DNA of 64,000 bases. Origin: Muraenolepis orangiensis (Eukaryota; Chordata; Actinopteri; Gadiformes; Muraenolepididae). Below the pieces are notes generated by a model. The model worked only from the letters and a program-made list of their open reading frames with translations. It searched no databases and was not told the origin of the DNA. The stretch is from the NCBI GenBank assembly GCA_027704905.1, contig JANIIK010000739.1, positions 149,948 to 213,947 on the forward strand, read 5' to 3'. Made by a program: the position numbers and the translations under genes. This document shows, piece by piece, positions 9,148 to 21,207 of this stretch; position 1 is the stretch's first letter; every line of letters begins with the position of its first letter.

Positions 9148-10051
9148 GTAAGTACAAGGACACTTTTCTTTATCTGACATCACTCCCTAAACATTACCTT
9201 TATATCGAAATAGGTCTGAAGAACTCATTCTTTTCATTTTTGTTCTAAACTTTTAAACTTCTAAATGTTTGGTTGTTAAGGGCAGTAGACACATATTATT
9301 GATTGGACTTCAGTCACTTCATGTTATTATTTACATTGTTTTTGTAATGATTTATTTATGATGAACATTCATCATTTATTAAGCATATCATTGATTTACT
9401 TTGTACTTCATGAAATGGGCTAACAAGTATCCTTCAAGTTCAGTTTAGACTTCTTAAAAGTCGTAATTTAATGAATAGAACATTTAATTTGCAAATGTAT
9501 TTCTGTGCTCAAAAGTTCCCATTAAATTGTTAGTAAATTATTCTGTTGTGTTTTGGCCGAACGTTGAATTAAATATAAGAAAAGGGAAGTGAGAAACGAA
9601 TCTGAAGAAGTTCTGCCACCTGACAGCTGTAGAAACATTACAATGTGTCTCATGTATTCATTTATATTAATGTGGAAATTTTTATAAATTAAATTGGTGA
9701 CAGAATAGCTCTGTCTTTTGGGACTTGGTCCCCCGAAACACCTGGGCACTGTCGAGGTGCCCTTGAGCAAGACCACAGCTTCTAATACTAGGATGGGTTA
9801 AATGAACACATTTCACTGTGTGTGTACATGTATGAGACCAATAAAGAGGATTTAAGATTTAGAAATAAATACATGACACATTGAAATGTTTCTAACATTT
9901 AAATGTGTCATGGTTTCATTTATATTTGTTTCCACATTTCAATCAACAATTTCAACAGTTGATGAATCTTCCAGTCCTCTGTGCTCCCTATGAGCGGCCA
10001 TGTTAAGGGAGCCAGTTGTCCACTTGTCTCCTCTCTCTCTCTCTCTTCCAG
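9148..10051 (+). other. J1-C1 intron
   Basis: A 904-bp intron with GTAAGT donor and a CT-rich acceptor ending in TTCCAG at 10051. It contains a SINE at about 9702-9852 and is otherwise AT-rich. I could not point to a defined intronic enhancer. Confidence 0.85.
9702..9852 (+). mobile_element. tRNA-type fish SINE in the J1-C1 intron
   Basis: Contains gtgcccttgagcaagacc and aggatgggttaaatgaacac and ends in accaataaagagg, typical of a common teleost SINE. The B-box-like part (GGTTCAAGTC) still visible in units 2 and 3 is deleted here. The matching insertions at 34210-34381 and 52037-52253 predate the unit duplication. Confidence 0.6.
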
Positions 10052-10374
10052 TGGGAGTGGTTCAGCCCACGCTGAGCCTCCTTCCTCCCTCCAGAGTGGA
10101 GCTGGAGCAGGGCAGGGCTACAGTGCTGTGTTTGGCCACTGGGGGCTTCCCCTCAGACTGGAAGCTTGGCTGGAAGGTGGGGGGCAGCAGCAGGTCTGCC
10201 GGGGTGTCGGATAGCCCGGGGGTCCTGGGGAAAGATGGCACCTACAGCCGGAGCAGCGCCCTGACCCTCCCTGCGGACCAGTGGAGGAAGGCGGGCTCAG
10301 TGAGCTGTGAGGCCAGTAGGAGCGGCCAGACGCCTGTCACTCAAACCCTGAATCCTGACCAGTGTTCAGAGTAG
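10052..10374 (+). CDS. Ig light-chain constant exon C1
   Basis: The single C1-set domain of a teleost light chain. It opens after ...TTCCAG with two bases that complete the J codon (phase 1), then encodes 106 residues and TAG at 10372-10374. Visible landmarks are Cys26 in VLCLATGGFPSDW, Trp40 in WKLGWKV, the ALTLPADQW motif typical of fish L1 chains, Cys85 in SVSCEAS, and Cys104 near the C-terminus (PDQCSE) for the disulfide to the heavy chain. It differs from C2 and C3 at RATVLC versus RAALLC; the rest of the protein is identical. AATAAA follows at 10560. It acts in the secreted or membrane antibody after splicing to a joined V-J. Confidence 0.97.
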
Positions 10375-10559
10375 AGAGGCTCCAGCATGGAAGTAGTGTA
10401 GAATACAAATCTCCTCTGACACGTCTGCTTTCTATCTCTCTGTCTAAGGTAGCTGCAGCTTCTGATGACCTCCATCAATATAACATGTCTTTGAGCCATT
10501 AGCATTACGCTTCATGGTCTGTTACCCCTTTGCTTGAGTTTGTCACATGTTGAACATTT

Positions 10560-10565
10560 AATAAA
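10560..10565 (+). terminator. Poly(A) signal of C1
   Basis: AATAAA 186 nt after the stop codon, followed by an A-run and TG/T-rich sequence. It is conserved at 35092 and 52962. Confidence 0.8.
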
Positions 10566-11564
<999 letters not shown>

Positions 11565-11644
11565 CTACATACCGGCTCAGTGGTGCCCTCTTGTGTCAAA
11601 CCACAGCCATTACTACAAAGAGTGAATCCAAAACTGTGAGTCAT

Positions 11645-11824
11645 GATGTAGTAGTAGTATGTAATATGTGGTCGTTGATGTAGTAGTTGTATGTAATATG
11701 TTGTTAAAGCAGTAGTTGTACTTGTATGTTATATGTGATGGTTGAGGTAGTTATATATGATTTGTGGTAGTAGCTGTTTATAGTATGTGGTAGTGGAGGA
11801 AGAAATATATCAAATGTTGTCGTT
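11645..11824. repeat. Degenerate GTGGTAGTTGAGGTAG satellite
   Basis: Transition into the regular 37-bp array. A short remnant of it exists at 36045-36130 in unit 2 and none in unit 3. Confidence 0.8.
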
Positions 11825-13970
11825 TTATATAATGTGTGGTAGTTGAGGTAGTTGTATAGTTTTATATAGTATGTGGTAGTTGAGGTAGTTGTATAGTTTT
11901 ATATAATATGTGGTAGTTGAGGTAGTTGTATAGTTTTATATAATATGTGGTAGTTGAGGTAGTTGTATAGTTTTATATAGTATGTGGTAGTTGAGGTAGT
12001 TGTATAGTTTTATATAATATGTGGTAGTTGAGGTAGTTGTATAGTTTTATATAATATGTGGTAGTTGATGTAGTTGTATAGTTTTATATAATATGTGGTA
12101 GTTGAGGTAGTTGTATAGTTTTATATAGTATGTGGTAGTTGAGGTAGTTGTATAGTTTTATATAATGTGTGGTAGTTGAGGTAGTTGTATAGTTTTATAT
12201 AATATGTGGTAGTTGAGGTAGTTGTATAGGTTTATATAATATGTGGTAGTTGAGGTAGTTGTATAGTTTTATATAATATGTGGTAGTTGAGGTAGTTGTA
12301 TAGTTTTATATAGTATGTGGTAGTTGAGGTAGTTGTATAGTTTTATATAGTATGTGGTAGTTGAGGTAGTTGTATAGTTTTATATAATATGTGGTAGTTG
12401 AGGTAGTTGTATAGTTTTATATAGTATGTGGTAGTTGAGGTAGTTGTATAGTTTTATATAATATGTGGTAGTTGAGGTAGTTGTATAGTTTTATATAATA
12501 TGTGGTAGTTGAGGTAGTTGTATAGTTTTATATAGTATGTGGTAGTTGAGGTAGTTGTATCGTTTTATATAGTATGTGGTAGTTGAGGTAGTTGTATAGT
12601 TTTATGTATTATGTGGTAGTTGAGGTAGTTGTATAGTTTTATATAATGTGTGGTAGTTGAGGTAGTTGTATAGTTTTATATAATATGTGGTAGTTGAGGT
12701 AGTTGTATAGTTTTATATAATATGTGGTAGTTGAGGTAGTTGTATAGTTTTATATAATATGTGGTAGTTGAGGTAGTTGTATAGTTTTATATAATATGTG
12801 GTAGTTGAGGTAGTTGTATAGTTTTATATAGTATGTGGTAGTTGAGGTAGTTGTATAGTTTTATATAGTATGTGGTAGTTGAGGTAGTTGTATAGTTTTA
12901 TATAGTATGTGGTAGTTGAGGTAGTTGTATAGTTTTATATAATATGTGGTAGTTGAGGTAGTTGTATAGTTTTATATAATATGTGGTAGTTGAGGTAGTT
13001 GTATAGTTTTATATAGTATGTGGTAGTTGAGGTAGTTGTATAGTTTTATATAATATGTGGTAGTTGAGGTAGTTGTATAGTTTTATATAATATGTGGTAG
13101 TTGAGGTAGTTGTATAGTTTTATATAATATGTGGTAGTTGAGGTAGTTGTATAGTTTTATATAGTATGTGGTAGTTGAGGTAGTTGTATAGTTTTATATA
13201 GTATGTGGTAGTTGAGGTAGTTGTATAGTTTTATATAATATGTGGTAGTTGAGGTAGTTGTATAGTTTTATATAATATGTGGTAGTTGAGGTAGTTGTAT
13301 AGTTTTATATAATATGTGGTAGTTGAGGTAGTTGTATAGTTGTATATAGTATGTGGTAGTTGAGGTAGTTGTATAGTTTTATATAATATGTGGTAGTTGA
13401 GGTAGTTGTATAGTTTTATATAATATGTTGTAGTTGAGGTAGCTGTATAGTTTTATATAGTATGTGGTAGTTGAGGTAGTTGTATAGTTTTATATAATAT
13501 ATGGTAGTTGAGGTAGTTGTATAGTTTTATATAATATGTTGTAGTTGAGGTAGTTGTATAGTTTTATATAGTATGTGGTAGTTGAGGTAGTTGTATAGTT
13601 TTATATAATATGTGGTAGTTGAGGTAGTTGTATAGTTTTATATAATATGTGGTAGTTGAGGTAGTTGTATAGTTTTATATAATATGTGGTAGTTGAGGTA
13701 GTTGTATAGTTTTATATAATATGTGGTAGTTGAGGTAGTTGTATAGTTTTATATAATATGTGGTAGTTGAGGTAGTTGTATAGTTTTATATAATATGTGG
13801 TAGTTGAGGTAGTTGTATAGTTTTATATAGTATGTGGTAGTTGAGGTAGTTGTATAGTTTTATATAGTATGTGGTAGTTGAGGTAGTTGTATAGTTTTAT
13901 ATAGTATGTGGTAGTTGAGGTAGTTGTATAGTTTTATGTATTATGTAGTAGTTGAAGTAGTTGTTTCATA
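11825..13970. repeat. 37-bp satellite array, unit 1 only
   Basis: About 58 copies of a 37-bp unit tgtggtagttgaggtagttg followed by tatagttttatataata, with very low divergence. It shares the gtggtagttgaggtag core with the 32-bp array but carries a different second half. It is absent downstream of C2 and C3. Confidence 0.97.
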
Positions 13971-14175
13971 TATTATATGTGGTAGTTGATGTAGTATCTG
14001 TATATAATATGTGGTAGTTGTGTTAGTAGTTGTATATAAGATGTGGTAGCTGAGGTAGTAGTAGTATATCTATGTGGTAGTTGAGGTAGTAGTAGTATAT
14101 AACATGTGGTAGTTGAGGTAGTAGTAGTATTAAATATGTGCTGGTTGAGTTAGAAGTTGTATATAATATGTTAAC
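13971..14175. repeat. Mixed satellite units
   Basis: Degenerate copies that return to the agtagtagtatata type at the end of the 37-bp array. Confidence 0.8.
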
Positions 14176-14217
14176 CTTTTTATAATATGTTGACTATTGA
14201 TCCTGACCTCTCTCCCC

Positions 14218-14522
14218 TCCCTCTGATCTTTCTCCCTTCTCTCTCTTCTCTCCCTTCTCTCTCTTCTCTCTCTTCTCTCCCTTCTCTCCCTTCTCTCTCT
14301 TCTCTCCCTTCTCTCCCTTCTCTCCCTTCTCTCCCTTCTCTCTCTTCTCTCTCTTCTCTCCCTTCTCTCCCTTCTCTCCCTTCTCTCTCTTCTCTCTTTC
14401 TCTCCCTTCTCTCTCTTCTCTCCCTTCTCTCCCTTCTCTCTCTCTCTCTCTTCTCTCTCTTCTCTCCCTTCTCTCCCTTCTCTCTCTTCTCTCTCTTCTC
14501 TCTCTTCTCTCTCTTCTCTCCC
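14218..14522. repeat. Polypyrimidine TTCTCTCYC array
   Basis: Strand-asymmetric pure C/T sequence of ttctctccc and ttctctctc words. The Arg/Glu-rich minus frames and Ser/Leu-rich plus frames here are compositional. Confidence 0.95.
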
Positions 14523-14577
14523 CCTCTGTACCCTCTCTTCCACCTTTCCTCCCTGTCCCAAATAGACCTGGTCTTTA

Positions 14578-14581
14578 ACCC

Positions 14582-14612
<31 letters not shown>

Positions 14613-14925
14613 ATACACATCCAGCACCAGTCACTTTATCTATTCATCTCTGCTGCTATTGTAAATATGATTTAATCAACATTCTGCACTAAAGGATACT
14701 TGCACTAAATGTCTACTTCGTGTTCTGTTGATTGTGTTTTGGTGAATATATTATTACTAACTTGTTGTAGTCCCTTTTTGGTCTGGGCCCTTTGTTTAGT
14801 GTTGTTGTTGATGTGTATTGCTCACTGTTGGACTGTGAGAAACTGAATCAGATCTCTATATGTAGAACACATGTGGACATTGGACAATAACATTGACTTT
14901 GACTTTGATTTAGACTTTGTTGTGG
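14578..14925 (+). mobile_element. LINE 3' UTR and tail
   Basis: A poly-C run (14578-14598), a short CA run and an AT-rich UTR ending in repeated TTGACTTTGACTTTGA (14892-14922), the kind of tail carried by L2-type LINEs of fish. No coding part is left. Confidence 0.6.
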
Positions 14926-15205
14926 TTGAGGTAGTAGTAGTATATAATATGTGGTAGTTGAGGTAGTAGTTGTATGTAATATGTGGTAGTTGAGGTAGTA
15001 GTTGTATGTAATATGTGGTAGTTGAGGTAGTAGTTGTATGTAATATGTGGTAGTTGAGGTAGTAATTTTTATGTAATATGTGGTAGTTGAGTTAGTAGTA
15101 GTATATAATATGTGGTAGTTGAGGTAGTAGTTGTATATAATATGTGGTAGTTAAGGTAGTAGTTGTATATAATATGTATGTAATATGTGGTAATATTTAG
15201 TAATA
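14926..15205. repeat. Satellite, right flank of the LINE tail
   Basis: Eight or so 31-32 bp units (gtggtagttgaggtagtagt, tgtatgtaatat). It shows that the LINE lies within the satellite. Confidence 0.9.
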
Positions 15206-15470
15206 CAATAAACATTTGTGCCACTTTTTGAGTTGAATAATCCCTTGTTTTTCTGTACTGCTAAATATCAAACGTTTGTGGAGACCTGCAGTGAGTGTTT
15301 ATTATTGTTGGCCAGTAGGTGGCGCCAGGCCGTCAGTTGTAGAAAGATCACAACAAGGATGAGGATAATGATGATGGAAGTGATGATGGGGATGATTGTG
15401 ATGATGAAGATACCAGAATAGAAAGGTTAGCTGGCGGAGGGCGGGAGAGATTAGTTCTTATATCATGCGT
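15206..15470. other. No recognised feature
   Basis: Unique-looking sequence with a GATGATGAT-rich patch (15360-15410). I see no gene. Confidence 0.5.
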
Positions 15471-15539
15471 AAAACACAGTGAAACAGCGTGTTAATGCTG
15501 CTTCCGGTCTCGCAGCAGAACCGGATGTTAGCTAGGAGG

Positions 15540-15790
15540 ACTGTTAGATTCAAGGGGGGGGGGGGGGGCTGTCTTCGTGGTGCAGAGTTCAGGGAGATGA
15601 CAGCTGAGGGGAAGAAGCTGTTCCTAAGCCTGCTTGACTTGGAACAAAGGTTTCTATAGCGCCTCCTGGAGGAGAGGAGGGCAAACAGTCCATGGTTGGG
15701 GTGAAAGGTGTCTTTGTGTCTTTGATATAGTTGGTATGAGGGATTGGGAAGAGAAAAGGGATGATTGGAATCCATAAAACATTGATTGTT
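15540..15790 (-). pseudogene. L2-like LINE ORF2 C-terminus, minus strand
   Basis: The minus strand reads SSRRRYRNLCSKSSRLRNSF and then FPSAVISLNSAPRRQ, the C-terminal end of the same LINE family as at 29266-29330 (nucleotide match tcaagcaggcttaggaacag). A G-run (15555-15568) corresponds to the C-run there. It is a 3'-end fragment only. Confidence 0.75.
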
Positions 15791-15799
15791 TTTTAGTAA

Positions 15800-16367
15800 A
15801 CCCAAAAATCTATTTTTTCCAGGTGAAAACAGTCCTGTTTAAGAGCAAGTGTCAGAGATCAAATTCTTTTGAAACCCGCAGATGTCCTCCTGGTAAAACA
15901 GGGTTTTACTTTTACCTTAAATGACAATCTTGCATCATCCGATCATTCGCAGATGCTTTTTTAAATATATAAATATATATATATATATATAAATATATAT
16001 ATTTATAAAAAATATATATTGTTAGTTTTATGTTAGACAAACAATGACCAATGAGTTTAGTCATTTTTGCAATACAATAATGATGACTCTACATTGGTTT
16101 GTACTAATAGTCAATTTATATTAGTGTGTATTCTTAATTATGTTAATTTATATGTTCTATTGAACACAAGCCTGTAGACAGATGGGGGGGGGGAGGCACT
16201 GGGCCTATGGGTTATTTAAAATGTAATGTTTTTAATGTTTGTGTGATGCAACCGCCATCCTCCGTGGTGGTCCCGCCCCTCTCTCCCCCTCCACCCTGAG
16301 GCCACAGAGGAAGGAGCACAAGGCCCTGAGGGAGCCGAGGGGAACCTCACCGACAGATACCAGGTGA
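15800..16367. other. No recognised gene; AT-rich
   Basis: Includes an (AT)n/ATATAAAT patch at 15963-16020 and a G-run at 16183. The minus frames at 16216-16435 derive from the adjoining minisatellite. Confidence 0.5.
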
Positions 16368-16675
16368 ACACACCTAAACACAGTCCAATACCATGTGAAC
16401 ACACCTAAAAACAGTCCAATACCAGGTGAACACACCTAAACACAGTCCAATACCAGGTGATCACACCTAAACACAGTCCAATACCAGGTGAACACACCTA
16501 AACACAGTCCAATACCAGGTGAACACACCTAAACACAGTCCAATACCATGTGAACACACCTAAAAACAGTCCAATACCAGGTGAACACACCTAAACACAG
16601 TCCAATACCAGGTGATCACACCTAAACACAGTCCAATACCAGGTGATCACACCTAAACACAGTCCAATACCAAGG
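16360..16675. repeat. 31-bp minisatellite
   Basis: About ten copies of ccaggtgaacacacctaaac + acagtccaata. Variants ccatgtg and ggtgatc recur in a higher-order pattern, which suggests multi-unit duplications. Confidence 0.95.
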
Positions 16676-17175
16676 ACACACAGACAGATACCAGGTGAAC
16701 ACACAGACAGATACCAGGTACACACACTTAGCACAGACAACCCTGTAATGGAATTAGAGCACAGTGGTGTGCAGTACAGTAGAAAACCTACTATAAAACC
16801 TACTATAGCAGTAGAAACATTATAATACAGAAGGAGTGGAATATAGTAAAGTTATATGTGTTTATTTAAAAAAATATATATTTAGCTAGTCTTCCCCAGT
16901 AAGACATAAACCACATAACAGACTTGGAACTGTATTTGTAATACAGTAGAATAGTAGTAGAACATAGTAGAACATAGTAGAACATAATAGTAGAACTGCC
17001 TAGCGTAGAGAGGAGAGTATACTAGAATATAATCAACCATCAATATAGTACATAGTTAAATAGTACAAAATAGCTATTCTGTGTTTGTCTGGGCACGACT
17101 TAGAGACAAGGTCTGAATAGATATCAATATGAAAACCCTACATTGCTACTCCATTAACATAGCTCTTCATCATTC

Positions 17176-17177
<2 letters not shown>
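16676..17177. other. No recognised feature
   Basis: AT-rich with short agaacatagt repeats at 16955-16990. I see no gene. Confidence 0.5.

Positions 17178-17264
<87 letters not shown>
17178..17264. repeat. (TG)n run
   Basis: About 43 perfect dinucleotides. Confidence 0.98.
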
Positions 17265-17265
<1 letters not shown>

Positions 17266-17389
17266 CCGTGGTGTGGTGACATCACCAAGCGGAAGTACTT
17301 TTATGGTCGTCGTACTTTGATGGCCTCTTTAAAGATGGTACTTTATAAGGAAGACATTGAACATGTCGTTCTGAAGAATTTACTTCATA

Positions 17390-17592
17390 GGGAAGATCAC
17401 ATGTGGTTGAAGATGAAGCTTTATGAGAAACACATCTTGTACTCCACAGTACTTTATAATTGGTGCAGATCACACAGGACACGGTTTGCAGGCTGAAAGA
17501 CGCCAGGCGCACTGCACTGCTCTTTTTTCCTTTACGATATCATTTTTAAATAACAGTCGTTTGAAGTGTCTTTAGTTTTTTTGCAATGCAAC
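17390..17592 (+). repeat. Direct repeat, left copy, flanking a Harbinger relic
   Basis: Sequence from agatcacatgtggttgaaga to ttttttgcaatgcaacc that recurs in the same orientation at 18967-19133, on the other side of the transposase relic. The right copy lacks an internal part (tgtactccacag to gctgaaag). Confidence 0.8.
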
Positions 17593-17619
17593 CACCGTAT
17601 CAGCTGTCAGTCTGTACAC

Positions 17620-18945
17620 ACGGAAGTGAATTTGCTGCTTGCTGCTTGTGAACTTTCTTGGCTAAAAACCTCAGCATTAAGAAATTGGACAGGCGGAGGG
17701 TGTTTTCTCTGACTCTGATTGAGTGCCAGAGTGAATTTCCCAGTAACACACTGGACACAGGGAAACGGTGATCCGTGTGGGGACATGAAACCCTCAGAAA
17801 GAGGAGACATCGCGGGGAGAACCAGCAGCTGGTCCAGGAGCTTCGGCTCAATGATGGGCGGTTCAAGGCTTATTTTAGGATGAGTCGGCATCAATTTGAC
17901 AATCTGCTGTCAAGCGTTGGAGCGGCTCAGCATTAGCTTGCGGTAGGTTAAGTTGTAGCCTATAGGTGTAGCTAATTATAATTAGCTACACCTATTATAA
18001 CTATTATCTATTCTTAAAAATGACTAAATTTAGGTTTATTACTAAAGCTGCTATTATACATCATACTTTCTTAGTTGATAGATATTTTTAATATCGCCTG
18101 ATGTTGCATTTAGAATATTCATCTGAAAGCTAACTTTAAATGTAGTAAAATTAAAAGTAGAATATTTCCCTCTGAAAACGATGCATAGCCACACCTCACC
18201 CATCTAGCACGCTAGGCAGACTGAACCCATTAGTTGACCCAGGACGGGTGAAATGCATTGACAGATACATCCTGGAAATAATGTGTAGGCTTCTGGTTAA
18301 TATCCTGCCCTCTAACAACAGCCCTCTTACATTACAGATTCCTGGCCACTGGATATAATTATGGAACCATAGCATTTAGCTACTGGGTTGGATTTTCTAT
18401 TGTGGTGCAGATGATTAAGAGGTGTGTGAGGCAATCTGGCCATGTCTGGTTGTGGAGTACGTGTCCCTACCTGGAATGGAGGAGTGGAGGGCCATTGCTG
18501 ATGACTACCAGAAGCTGTGTCATTTTCCCAATTGTGTTGGCGCAATGACGGGAAACTGAAGTGGAGCTGAAGGGGCCATGTCTTGTATTTGTGTGGCAGA
18601 TGAAGCTTTTCCCCTGAAGGAACATGATGAGGCCACACCAAGGCACAGGAGTGTGACTTCCGCATCCTAGCATCACAGTGGCCACTGTACAGCAGAGTCC
18701 TTGGGGTGTCTCCTGAAGTCGCTGAAGTCGTGGTGAAGGCTACATACATCCTACATAACTTAATTAGCTTAGTCTTGTGCACCAAGCCATCAGCTGGGAT
18801 TCAGGGTATCACCCAGGTTGGCAGCTACAACGCCTCTAGAGAAGCACTGGCTGTGAGAGAGAAGTTTGCCGCCTATTTCTCCTCTGCTGGGGAAGTGTCC
18901 TGGCAACATGCAGCTGTGTCCATATACCATCCCTCAATTTGAAAC
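17620..18945 (+). pseudogene. PIF/Harbinger (HARBI1-like) transposase relic
   Basis: Remnant of a DDE nuclease of the PIF/Harbinger superfamily. ELRLNDGRFKAYFRMSRHQF (about 17841-17900) is the N-terminal signature. ATGYNYGTIAFSYWVGFS (about 18340-18400), CHFPNCVGAMTGN (about 18520-18560), VADEAFPLKE (about 18593-18625) and GVSPEVAEVVVKATYILHNL (about 18700-18760) follow the family order. In the family the FPNCVGAIDG block carries the first catalytic aspartate; here it is Thr, and the region up to VADEAFP is largely deleted. Several frame changes and stops exist, so it is dead. Terminal inverted repeats were not found. Confidence 0.85.
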
Positions 18946-18966
18946 CAAAGAATTGACTTTATAAGG

Positions 18967-19133
18967 AAGATCACATGTGGTTGAAGATGAAGCTTTATGA
19001 GAAACACATTTTGTCACACGCCAGGCGCACTGCACTGCTCTTTTTTCCTTTATGATATTATTATTATTTATTATTATTATAACGTAACGTAAGTCGTTTC
19101 TAGTGTCTTTAGTTTTTTTTGCAATGCAACCTT
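18967..19133 (+). repeat. Direct repeat, right copy
   Basis: Second copy of 17390-17592 with an internal deletion and an ATT-rich expansion. Confidence 0.8.
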
Positions 19134-19485
19134 ATATATAATATTATATATATACACTTATATATAATAATTACAAACAGTGCATTTATAAAACATACTG
19201 CATTCATAAAATCGAATTGTTTTTACAGTTAGTAAAGTGTTTAGTCAACAGCACACACAAAAAAGCATCACAAAAACACATGATCAAGAGCCATATCAAT
19301 ATTTCAGTTCATATCTGAACATCCTTTTTAATTGATATTCCTTACAGGTCATGGGGGGCAAAAGGTTCTCCTAACAAAGGCCAGAGGAGGGCTCCGAAGC
19401 CTTGCACATTTCATTAATTCATGAATGCTTTCACGAATCAAGCAACAAGCAATCATTGATATACAGTATATGACTGGATCAGACC
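19134..19485. other. No recognised feature
   Basis: AT-rich with a TATATAATATTATATATATA patch at 19131-19152. No gene was seen. Confidence 0.5.
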
Positions 19486-19489
19486 ACGC

Positions 19490-19732
19490 TGTCACCAGCC
19501 ATTAACATGGCTACTTGCAGGCTACTCCCGAAGACAAGGACACAGGTTGATGAGGAATCTGGTTTATTGCAAGAGTTTGAATAGTTAGTAGTGTGTGTGG
19601 TGGAGGCTGTTTTAACCTGTGAGCCTTGATTAACAATGACCCACAGGTGTGCAGCCTCACCAGCCAATCAGTCCGACTCCGGCCAGGTGAGGCTGCTTAA
19701 AGCAGCCACCAACCACACACACACTCCACAAT
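19490..19732 (-). repeat. Dispersed repeat, inverted relative of 22790-23030
   Basis: Contains cagcctcacctggcc-type words that match 22890-22960 in opposite orientation (gtgtgtgtgg, gcctcacctggcc, gtgaggctgc). It is perhaps an LTR fragment; the family was not identified. Confidence 0.5.
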
Positions 19733-19759
19733 GACTTACATTTATTTTCACTGTACTGT

Positions 19760-20440
19760 ATACGTAATAAATAACACTCAGACCATGTTTACGTGTCATG
19801 AAACAACAGCGCCGGTACTCTCAGAAGTGGTGAAAGTAGGCTGGGCTGGAAGAGGCGTGGGCTGTAAACTTGTGGATGTCTCTCAGCACAAGCTTTGTGA
19901 TTTGCGAGTCCTTTGGCAAGACGACAGCGTCTAACCGTGCAAGGAGACTTCCAGCTCGTCAGGAGAAGTTTGGGTTAGTTATCTTGCTCAGAGACACCTC
20001 CATACTTGGCTAGAAGGAACAAGAGGATCGAAACAGAAAACTTTTGGTTGCTAACAACCTCCTGAGCTACTGCCGCTACAGGCCACATATTGATGACCCC
20101 CCCCCAAACCCTAGCCCCCCAAAGGGCAAGAAACAACTCCATTCATGATGGAGGAAGACATCTTGAGAAGAAACGCAGTGGGGGATCCCTCCTTCCAGGG
20201 ATGGTTAGGAGCTAAATGGGTGCCATAAGTTACATACATATTAATTCACACAAAAACAATTGTAAATGGACTACATTTATATAGCGCTTTTAACCAAGCT
20301 GCTTTACAAGTTATGCTTTACATTCAGCCATTCATACACCGACGGTGGTGTCAGCCATGCAAGGAGACTGCCAGCTCATCAGGAGCAGTGAGGCTTGGGT
20401 GTCTTGCTCAGGGACACCTTGACACTTGACGTCGAAATGC
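19760..20440. repeat. Two copies of a common teleost dispersed repeat
   Basis: The second copy (about 20262-20440) has aaatggactacatttatata + gcgctttt, gctttacaa and tgtcttgctcagggacacct, a motif set abundant in fish genomes. The first copy keeps gcaaggagacttccagctc and cttgctcagagacacctcc (19938-20000). The family name is uncertain. Confidence 0.55.
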
Positions 20441-20459
20441 TGCAATGGTCGAAATCAGG

Positions 20460-20790
20460 CCGTAGTCAAAATGATGCTGGAGTTGAAATCAGGCCATAGT
20501 CTAAGTGATGCTGTAGTCTAAATCAGGCCGTAGTCTAAGTGATGCTGTAGTTGAAATCAGGCCGTAGTCTAAGTGATGCTGTAGTTGAAATCAGGCCGTA
20601 GTCTAAGTGATGCTGTAGTTGAAATCAGGCCGTAGTCTAAGTGATGCTGTAGTCTAAATCAGGCCGTAGTCTAAGTGATGCTGTAGTTGAAATCAGGCCG
20701 TAGTCTAAGTGATGCTGTAGTCTAAATCAGGCCGTAGTCTAAGTGATGCTGTAGTCTAAATCAGGCCTTAGGCGAAATTAGACTGTAGTC
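20460..20790. repeat. 34-bp minisatellite
   Basis: About nine copies of tgatgctgtagttgaaatca + ggccgtagtctaag, with ttg/tct alternation. Confidence 0.93.
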
Positions 20791-20829
20791 TAAATCAGGC
20801 CGAATTCTAAATTATGCCATTATTCGAAT

Positions 20830-21205
20830 CAAAAATCAGGGAGTAGTTGAAAATAAGGTTTCTACCTTAGCTAGGTGGAGCTCTGAGGCATTTGTCAGTG
20901 AAAACCTGCCCATCACTGTCAGAGAGAGAGAGAGATCTTCCTGGCCTTCATCCTAGATGGAGCCCCTGAGACCTGTCAGTGAAAACCTGATGGATTGTCT
21001 GAAACACCACAAGGTTCATAAAGCCCCTGTCTGTCAAACCGAACCTCAAGTGCTCCACACCCAAACACTGTGGACATTGATCATGGCCATCTGTGGCTGT
21101 GTGATTATAGTGGAATAGTGGAGCAGGAGTGCTCACCTCCACCTCCCAGTGTTTGCTATCTGTATTAATCAGGCAGGTCCTGGATCAATCAAGTGTGAAG
21201 CACCG
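20830..21205. other. No recognised feature
   Basis: The two stretches around 20890-20920 and 20970-20990 share gtcagtgaaaacctg. I see no gene. Confidence 0.5.
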
Positions 21206-21207
21206 CC

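Noticed and set aside
14130..14675. Arg/Glu-rich and Ser/Leu-rich frames
   Set aside because: Simple polypyrimidine/polypurine sequence.
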